Assembly (NCBI GenBank): GCA_022376515.1
Contig: WTXI01000027.1
Coordinates: 124,001-188,000 of the forward strand
Source of the DNA: Lactifluus volemus
Lineage: Eukaryota; Basidiomycota; Agaricomycetes; Russulales; Russulaceae
Direction of reading: 5' to 3'
DNA length: 64,000 bases
Under the pieces are notes generated by a model. That model saw nothing but the letters and a program-made list of their open reading frames with translations, made no database searches and had not been told where the DNA came from. Positions 56,300 to 64,000 of this stretch are shown piece after piece (position 1 is the stretch's first letter; each line of letters opens with the position of its first letter). Both the position numbers and the translations under genes were made by a program.

Positions 56300-56820
56300 T
56301 GTCATCCTGACTCACTGAGTTTGACAGACTTACAGGACCGGTGGGCGAAGTCAACCTTCACGAGTTCCTCGGGCACAAAAGTGGAAGGGTAGGTAGGACG
56401 ATGCTCACAATAAAAGAGGCCAGCAATATCACATTGGCAGTAGAACATACCACAAAGAGAATAAAGACTGTAAGCTCAGCCCTTGCATGAGCACATTGCG
56501 GTACTGCAAACAACTGCGACGTCTTGAATCAGGTACTGTATAAACCGTCAGGTTTGCATGATCCTCACACGACTTGACACGTTCGGCCTAGCGGTGTTCA
56601 CCCCCACATGTACAGTACAATAATAACCGCATTAACCTGAGACTAACCGCTTCGAGCCTATGTACCCGTGGATAGTGGCTCGGCGGCATCATGCTAACAT
56701 GGCACCCCTCTGTGAACAAGACCCCCTTTGTGAACACCAACTTCCTCACCCAATTCTCACTCAATCACCACATAATTTAGACAGTATCTAGTACCATGTA
56801 TGACCATATTCCATGTTTTT
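56300..56820 (+). repeat. Z segment, uninterrupted copy
   Basis: Shows the empty site for the Helitron-like element (ttgaatcaggtactgt near 56526) and for the MITE (tacagtacaataat near 56620). No gene is supported. Confidence 0.55.
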
Positions 56821-57380
56821 TTTTGGTAAGATCTGCAATTGTCACGCCTGCCTATCGGAGTTTACAATCTGACAGAACAGCCGATCGGAGTCTAACATAT
56901 GGCGTATGACGTAACGTGACTGCCACGGTTAGTGTCAAGGCACGACTAACCGATTTAGCAAGTCATCTTGCCGCTTTACACCACAACCTCCCACCATGAG
57001 CTTTCAGTCTAAACATCTTTTAATTCGTAGTTTCACGTGAAATCCGTACTCTAAGCGTAAACGCGCGTCGCGCCGGCCAGTAAGTAGTCCATGCGTCGAT
57101 CGTGCCAAGAATAGGATTTTTCGCTACCGTCTTGTCAGCGGCCTGTCAATTGTGTGTCCCCGAGTTGATCATGAGGCTCTCGCTCTCTCCACCAGGCACT
57201 ATTGAGTCTCGAAACGTGTTCGGAATCGTTCCCGGGTGAATGCGCCAGTGTCTCAAACTTTAATCATTCTGCGTACCGTTTGAAATTGCCTGGAGCTATA
57301 AGAAGAGGACGACGGACGAAGTGGAGGGGCAGCATTACTCGCCATCGATTCGATTTGCTCTTGAAACAAACACAACCACC

Positions 57381-57625
57381 ATGCGCTTCTCCATCCTCAC
57401 TCTCCTCATTGTGCTTCCTGCTGCAGCCTATGCAGCTGTATGTCCCCAACAGCTTTCGATTCAAGTCGAATGCGCTAGACGCGGCGCTTTCTGCGACAGC
57501 GATCATCCGTGCTGTGGCCTTTTGGATTGCAGTTGGAATGGCTTTTCTATGGTATGTGCCATTGCGTACTATCATGATTCCCTCCGCCTTATGAACTCCG
57601 AAAATGAACACAGGAATGTACTTGA
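57381..57625 (+). CDS. Knottin-like small secreted protein S10
   Basis: The proposed CDS is join(57381..57551,57614..57625), 60 residues, with a 62-nt intron GTATGT...CACAG. Seven Cys in the array pattern; the second loop is ARRGAF and the loop before the CC pair is DSDHP. Exon 2 has four codons with TGT second. TATA is 84 nt upstream. It heads the second copy of the S-X variant-W-S-M-T-Z block. Confidence 0.8.
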
Positions 57626-57949
57626 GAGGTTGGACATCGAATCAAGGCGTGTGCGGGAACGTTCAAGAACAGGTTGTGATGAATTTGAGGCGTGGTGCTC
57701 TTGTCGAGTGGAATGGCAGGCATCCCTCTATTAATGACGAGCATGAGAGTGTGTTGGAGGGAGTTGGGTCATCGCTCTTGTGTATATAAAGTTTGTTGAA
57801 TACAGTTTGAAGAAAATCAAACTGCTACCTTTTGTAGTGTGGAGAAGTGTTCAATTTGTCGAGCATGAGGGTGGTTGCTTTCGTAACAAATCTCTAGTAA
57901 GGGGGCAAGAACCGATGCCAGCCTCGTGTACTGGCGCACATTAGGTGTA

Positions 57950-58840
57950 TATACTACTTTCTATCCACCAAGTTGTTTTTCTATCACACCCAACTCCCAG
58001 AAACGACTACCAATTTAATGACTAGATGGTCGACTCACGGCGAAGTCAGACAATTATGTCGCAACCTCCCTTGCAATACACATTAAGGGAAATTGCATCA
58101 ACGGGGCCCCACAAAAGGCCTTCAGACTACGCATGAAAACCGAATTCCGTGGGACATCACGAAAAAAAAAGAAGACTGGCCCGCCAATCGTGCAACTGTC
58201 AGAAAAAAAAAAAGCGGAGACATGGGTATAGTTACATGACCACAACCAAACTACTTCTACACGACACGTCGCAGTTCTGCATCAGTGGAACAGAGAACTT
58301 TGGTGTCACATGTGCAACACCAGCCAAAGGTAGCAGCAGGAAAGACGATACAGGGACAACCAAAAAAACGAAGGAATGTCATCGAGTTGACCGAGCGTAG
58401 GGGAAAATGGAAAGGAAGCATGTGAAACAGCCACCACCACGTGAAAAGAGAAACGAACGCGGACGCCGCCGGACGGCCACACCAACAACCACAGGGACAG
58501 GGTTTGCTGGTCTTCACATTATTCATAATCTTCAAACTTGTCAGAGTATAGTCAGGAACCAGCGTCATCGCCATGTTGATGCAGGATACTACATAGTACT
58601 ATCCCTGGTTTTAACAAGGGCGCTGGTGCACAACAGACGCTTACATAACGACCAGAAAACAAGACGGCACCGCATGGGTGTCAAGAGTAAGTTGTCGCCT
58701 TGGTGCACATTCCGCGTCGAGAGGCTTCAAGCATAAAAACTCGAAGGGTAGCGAAGATTGTCCAAGTTCCAATCTTCATTTATACCGGATGTACTACTCT
58801 CGCCACACGATCAGACAGACCGTTGAAAATATGGTGTATC
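57950..58840 (+). repeat. X segment variant copy X7
   Basis: Matches X5 (42905-43800) over its whole length. No candidate secreted frame. Confidence 0.45.
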
Positions 58841-59460
58841 AGACAGAGGGTGGATAAAACACTTGGGTAACCCGTAGACTCGGAGACCGAAAACGCAGTG
58901 CTATCAGTTTCATAGGTTGGCAGTCACAGTGGACAAGGACAGTGAGTATGAACAGTACGAAAGGGGATGAGGGCGCGCGGCAAGCATTGACTAGGATCCG
59001 TGACTTTTCCCACACGCACCCCACGTAGAATGCAAAAACAATAGGGGACAGGTGTTGGTTGAGCAAGTGGCAGGAACCACGCCACATATCGGTGATGAAT
59101 TTTTTTTAGCTCGACATCAAGGGGGAAGAGATACCCAAGGGGGGCGACGGCGGCGAGGCGGTAAAAATTTCGGCCAATGCATCTCAATTGCCGAAGTCGC
59201 CAGTGGCGGGATAGGAGCGGCTCGGTTTCATCCAGTGAAATGAGGAGGGAACAGCCACTACCGGCAAATAATGGGAAGATTGTTTGTTGACATCTGATTC
59301 CAGGGATCGCTGGAGCCATTGTGACGCAAGGGTGGCGGACAACAAGCAAGGTAACAATCTCAGGATCGTAGTACAAGAGACAAAGTTTAGAGATGATATT
59401 TGTAAGGTCACTTTTGACCTGAGCGAACATTTCTGCCCGGCCGCAATTCTCACTCAATCA
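58841..59460 (-). repeat. W segment, second copy, with a 177-codon minus-strand frame
   Basis: The frame 58924-59457 on the minus strand is open but has no recognisable motif, no signal peptide and an Arg/Leu/Pro-rich composition. In the first W copy it is broken. It is listed as a segment rather than a gene. Confidence 0.3.
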
Positions 59461-60081
59461 CCACATAATGTAGCCTACAGTATCTAGTACCATGTATGAC
59501 CATATTCCATGTTGTTTGTTTTGGTAAAATCTGTGTTTGTCACGCCTGTTTACAATCTGACAGCACAGCCGATCGGAGTCTAAAATATGGCGTGTGACGT
59601 AACTTGACTGCCACGGTTAGTCCGACTAACCGATTTAGCAAGTCAGCTTCCTCGCCAACATCACCCATGACGCTATCTTGCCGCTTTACACTACAACCTC
59701 CCACTTTCGGTCTAAACAACATTTAATTCGTACAGTTTCACATGAAATCCATACTCCAAGCGCAAACGCGCGTCGCGCCGGCCAGTAAGTAGTCCATGCG
59801 TCGTTCGTGCCAGGAATAGGATCTTTCGCTACCGTCCTGTCAGTGGCCTGTCAATTGTGTCCCCGAGTTGATCATGAGGCTCTCGCTCTCTCCATCAGGC
59901 ACTATTGAGTCTCGAAATGTGTTCCGAATCGTTTCCGGGTGAATGCGCTTGTCTGAAACTTTAATCATTCTGCGTACCGTTTGAAATTGCTTGGAGCTAT
60001 AAGAAGAGGATGACAGATGAAGTGGAGGGGCAACACTACTCGCGATCGATTCGATTTGCTCTTGAAACAAACACAACCACC

Positions 60082-60326
60082 ATGCGCTTCTCCGCCCTCA
60101 CTCTCCTCATTGTGCTTCCTGCTGCAGCCTATGCAGCTGTATGTCCCCAACAGCTTTCGATTCAACCCGAATGCGGTGAACGCGGTGCTTTCTGCGACTA
60201 TGAATTTCCGTGCTGTGGCCGTTTGCAGTGCATATTTAATAGTTATGGTCAAGTAAGTGCCATCGCGTACTATCATGATTCCCTCCACCTTATGAACTCC
60301 GAAATTGAACACAGGTATGTCATTGA
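60082..60326 (+). CDS. Knottin-like small secreted protein S11
   Basis: The proposed CDS is join(60082..60252,60315..60326), 60 residues, with a 62-nt intron with donor GTAAGT and acceptor CACAG. Seven Cys in the array pattern with GERGAF in the second loop, close to S4. Exon 2 has four codons with TGT second. As in S4, intron retention would give Ser instead of the last Cys. TATA is 84 nt upstream (59998). Confidence 0.82.
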
Positions 60327-60773
60327 GAGGTTGGACATCGAATCAGCAAGGCGTGTGCGGGAACTTTCAAGAACTGGCTATGATGAATTTGAGGCGTGGT
60401 GCTCTTGTCGAGTGGAATGGCAGGCGTCCCTCTATTAATGACAAGCATGAGAGTGTGTTGGAGGGAGTTGGGCTATCGCTCTTGTGTATGGAAATAAAGT
60501 TTGTTGAGTACAGTTTGAACAAAATCAAACTGCTACCTTTTGTAGTGTGGAGAAGTGTTCAATTTGTCGAGCACGGTTGCGTAACAAATCTCTAGTAAGG
60601 GGGAAAGAACCGATGCCAGCCTCGTTTACTGGCGCACAGACATGCATCACAGAAGCGTACGTAGCACATGAGCCGACATTGGTCTCGGTATTGCAGAGGA
60701 GAGCTTGATTGAGAATTTTGAGGCACAACGCGAGTACTCAGCTACCCCTTGCCATCGCGAAACTCGTGCCAGT

Positions 60774-61846
60774 GATGCAAGTCAAAGAAACAATCTCCTT
60801 TGATCTTGACGAGGTGACCGGATACACGGGCCAACGCGTGCTCGTGCTTTTGTGTTCTCCCCGAGAAAAGGACTGATGGGACATAGCACCATAGAACTTG
60901 TGGGACAGCGGAATAGGTCCGAGTGCATGGCTTGTTCGTCTTTTGGTCACGACCGACCATGCTGCTGCTACGGTATCGACATCCGAATCCGAATCCGAAT
61001 CGCAGTCTGCTAGTGGTGATCTTGGACCTAGAATCGTGGTTGGTTCGGGAGCTCAGAGAGAGGTTGGCCTTGCACGAGGAATGTCAGTCGCATTATCGAA
61101 TTAGGTGCGCCTTTTCCTGTTCATTCCTCGTTTCCTTCTGTCAGGTCCCCAACTCACGTACTGTACATGATAGGTGCTGGGACTGGGATAGTCTCGATAG
61201 TCCTTGCGGCGCTGTGCTCGACTCATCTTGCCTCTGCAGCACATGATTCCTGTATACTCTCCACAGACCTTCGTGAGTCTCTTCCTTCCCAATCCAAATC
61301 GTCTTCAACCAGCATCATTGCAATCATTTTTGGTAGCGTCTTCGATGGAGCTTATGAGCTACAATATACATGCAAACTCAACACTTTATTGCCCCCTAAC
61401 CGTGCTCCCCCTGGACTGGGACCAAGAGCTTCCGGAAAGCGTTCTCAATGTTCGTGAACGTGGTGGTGGGTTTGACCTTATCGCGTAAGCTATGATTCCC
61501 TTCTTATTGCTTTCCAGCCCTGCTCCGGACACTCACCTCTCTTCTCGCGTTGAGCGATCATCGTCGTCAACGCGTGGCCGGACCCGGTACGCACGAGCCA
61601 ATTGACGGGCCACTGGTCTTATTGGCGTACAAGGAACGCGATCCAGGAGAGCGGCAGCTCTGGGGTATGATGGTGTGCGAGACAGGCGTTGTGCTCGAGT
61701 GCGTTGGGAAGCAATCTGGTGCGAGGGGGCTTCCCGGCGAGATATGGCTCGGGAGGGAGGCACTTACCCACCTCTTTACTGGGCACGCAAAATCGCAGAC
61801 TGCGCCGTCGGACAAACTGCCTCCACACATCTTCTCTCTGTCATGA
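60774..61846 (+). pseudogene. Truncated methyltransferase M8
   Basis: Same structure as M6: in-frame Met at 60774 replacing the lost N-terminus, exons 2-5, the 4-nt duplication in exon 2 (near 61040) and the alternative acceptor of exon 5 (near 61516). In addition, CAGT is inserted near 61085 and the stop region of exon 5 is deleted as in M7, so the frame ends HIFSLS at 61846. Confidence 0.75.
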
Positions 61847-61924
61847 GAACCCAATCATTGGGTACTTTTACTCGTAAACTGGGCAGTTCGCAAAAGGTCG
61901 GGGCATTGATCATGTGACCTTGTT

Positions 61925-62450
61925 GATCAACAACGCGCACACCCTTGGAACGTTTTTTACGATGTTTTCCTTTCACACATCCCTTCATCCTTCGTCAAAA
62001 TCAAAGGAAGACTTTGTCGTTATTTCAGGCTCCGAGAGAACGACATACAAGATGTCGGACAGTAAAGCAAGGGTTGCCGAGGCGGCGAAATGTCGTGCTG
62101 CGCTAATTCTAGGTACGGCCCTATCTTCTGGGCTTTTTTTCATCTTATGTTTCTAGATGTGAGCGCCACCGACCGAGTCAACGTTGAACCAGAGACTGTG
62201 ATAGTCCAAGCTCTGACATCATTGCCAAGTCGTGGAAGCTAGTATGAAAGGAATTGAAGGTTTAATGGCGGCTGGTACGGCCATTAAGTGTTGTGAGTGT
62301 TTGTGAAGTTACCTTTCCTACCTCATTCAAATTTAATGATCTTCCCTCATTGTTTTCATCGGTTCACCCTCATGTAGAACGTTTGCCTACCTGACTACTT
62401 GAGGACAAGAAGATGCGCATAAGGGATTGCAGATTCAACTGGCTTTGAAG
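61925..62450 (+). repeat. T segment copy T9
   Basis: Full T segment with a small deletion near 62013 (missing the regaat part). The second part stops near 62240. MRIRDCRFNWL lies at about 62413-62448. Confidence 0.5.
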
Positions 62451-62968
62451 AATCTCGCTGGAACTACCAAAGTGGATTGTTGCCCTGTCCTCTCTCCTTT
62501 GCCATCCGTTACTCGGACAGAGCGCTTTCAACACATCTTTTCTTGTCATCGGATCCAGTCTTCAGATTCTTGGGTTCATAACTGAACGGGTTTCGAGTTA
62601 TGATCTACAGAGCGATGAAGCCCACCAACAAGTAGTTTATCTATTATTTAATTCATTGTCATCCTGATTCACTGAGTTTGACAGACTTACAGGACCGGTG
62701 GGCGAAGTCAACCTTCACGAGTTCCTCAGGCACAAAAGTAGAAGGGTAGGACGATGCTCACAATAAAAGAGGCCAGCAATATCACATTGGCAGTAGAACA
62801 TACCACAAAGAGAATGAAGACTGTAAGCTCAGCCCTTGCATGAGCACATGGCGGTACTGCAAACAACTGCGACGTCTTGAATCAGGTATAAGCCGTCAGG
62901 TTTGCATGATCCTCACACATGACTTGACACGTTCGGCCTAGCGGTGTTCACCTCTACATGTACAGTAC

Positions 62969-63248
62969 TATCATGGGGGGGGTAGTGGACCACGGCGGGT
63001 GTAACGGATCAGTCACGCTTGTCCCCAGCCATAGTTCAGACTCCGCAGCGATTAGGCGTGACTCGCGTGACAAACCACCTTTTTTTTGTTTTTCGATATA
63101 ACACAATTCTACCCAAGAAAACACACGGAATATGCTTGCATGTGGTACAGGATGTCATATGTCAATTTTGGTGGTGATTGAGCAAGAATTGGATGAGAAT
63201 TTGAAGTGATCCATTACCCCCGCCGTGGTCCATTACCCCCCCATGATA
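62969..63248. mobile_element. MITE with 40-bp terminal inverted repeats
   Basis: The ends TATCATGGGGGGG...CCCCCCCATGATA pair over about 40 bp, including tggaccacggcggg. The insert is flanked by GTAC on both sides (62965-62968 and 63249-63252), and the paralogous site near 56620 shows a single GTAC. The 280-bp interior has no coding sequence. The superfamily is not resolved; a 4-bp target duplication with G-rich ends is uncommon. Confidence 0.8.
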
Positions 63249-63479
63249 GTACAACAATAATCGCATGAACCTGAGACTAACCGCTTCGAGCCGATGTACC
63301 CGTGGATAGTGGCTCGGCGGCATCATGCTAACATGGCACCCCTCTGTGAACAGACCCCCTTTGTGAACACCAATTTCCTCACCCAATTCTCACTCAATCA
63401 CCACATAATTTATCTAGTACTATGTATGACCATATTCCATGTTTGTTTGTTTTTTTGGTAAGATCTACAAAACAGCGTG

Positions 63480-64000
63480 TTTGTCACGCCTGCCTATCGG
63501 AGTCTAACATATGGCGTGTGACGTAACTTGACTGCCACGGTTAGTGTCAAGGCACGACTAACCGATTTAGCAAGTCAGCTTCCCCGCCAACATCATCCAT
63601 GACGCTATCTTGCCGCTTTACACCACAACCTCCCACCATGATTAAACATCATTTAATTCGTACAGTTTCACATGAAATCCGTACTCTAAGCGCAAACGCG
63701 CGTCGCGCCGGCCAGTAAGTAGTCCATGCGTCGTTCGTGCCAGGAATCGGATCTTTCGCTAGCGTCCTGTCAGCATCCTGTCAATTGCGTGTCCCCGAGT
63801 TGATCATGAGGCTCTCGCTCTCTCCGCCAGGCACTATTGAGTCTCGAACGTGTTCGGAATCGTTTCCGGGTGAATGCGCTAGTGTCTGAAACTTTAATCA
63901 TTCTGCGTACCGTTTGAAATTGCCTGGAGCTATAAGAAGAGGACGACGGACGAAGAGGAGGGGCAGCATTACTCGCCATCAATTCGATTTGCTTTTGAAA
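63480..64000 (+). promoter_or_regulatory. Promoter and 5' leader of a twelfth S gene (S12), cut by the window end
   Basis: The sequence matches the S10 promoter through the TATA box (TATAAG at 63931) and leader (gggcagcattactcgccatc) and ends at position 64000, within a few bases of the expected ATG. The coding part lies outside. Confidence 0.8.

Noticed and set aside
58924..59457. 177-codon minus-strand open frame in W
   Set aside because: The homologous frame at 43938-44219 is broken, and the product has no motif. It is probably fortuitous.
1..64000. CRISPR arrays, rRNA or tRNA genes
   Set aside because: No spacer-repeat pattern, rRNA core or tRNA cloverleaf was recognised. The direct repeats present are segmental duplications, and the organism is eukaryotic.

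Overview
This window is nuclear DNA of a filamentous basidiomycete, most likely an agaricomycete. The evidence is: genes split by many 47-70 nt GT-AG introns; clear fungal orthologues of RIM2, RPC25 and PET117; a TPR/CHAT gene and an HNH gene of the kind expanded in mushroom-forming fungi; and Copia, Helitron-like and MITE elements. All names rest on motifs read from the sequence; no database search was possible.

Layout. (1) 1-7600 is the left arm of a large inverted repeat. On the minus strand it holds an intact METTL21-type methyltransferase (M1), one knottin-like small secreted protein gene (S1), a CHAT pseudogene and a secreted PNG-repeat protein gene. (2) 7609-12695 is a single-copy island: an HNH-endonuclease-like gene, the mitochondrial carrier RIM2, the RNA polymerase III subunit RPC25 and the cytochrome oxidase assembly factor PET117. 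(3) 12863-17160 is a decayed TPR-CHAT gene that runs into the right arm of the inverted repeat (CHAT end and second PNG-repeat gene). (4) 17160-64000 is a segmental-duplication array. Its modules are S (knottin-like secreted protein), X (possible secreted peptide), A (aspartic protease carrying an internal inversion), G (TIR element), M (methyltransferase remnants), T and Z (conserved unidentified segments) and W.

S occurs eleven times with coding sequence (ATGs at 4840 minus, then 20315, 24390, 27862, 29468, 37329, 42358, 44974, 50137, 57381 and 60082 plus). A twelfth promoter is cut by the window end. At least ten S copies have an intact exon 1, intact splice sites and a tiny second exon whose second codon is always Cys. 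In contrast, of eight M copies only M1 is intact. The pattern suggests S is the unit under selection and M, A, T and X are carried along. The stretches S6-S9 and S9-S12 have the same module order, which makes a higher-order tandem duplication of about 13 kb.

The array is peppered with mobile DNA whose boundaries are unusually clear because empty paralogous sites lie in the same window: a Copia element with 247-bp LTRs (30810-36491), an 874-bp solo LTR nested in it that carries eight TGA(C/G)TCA motifs, a 1476-bp Helitron-like insertion (47792-49267), a 280-bp MITE (62969-63248) and a 1.28-kb TIR element in two copies.
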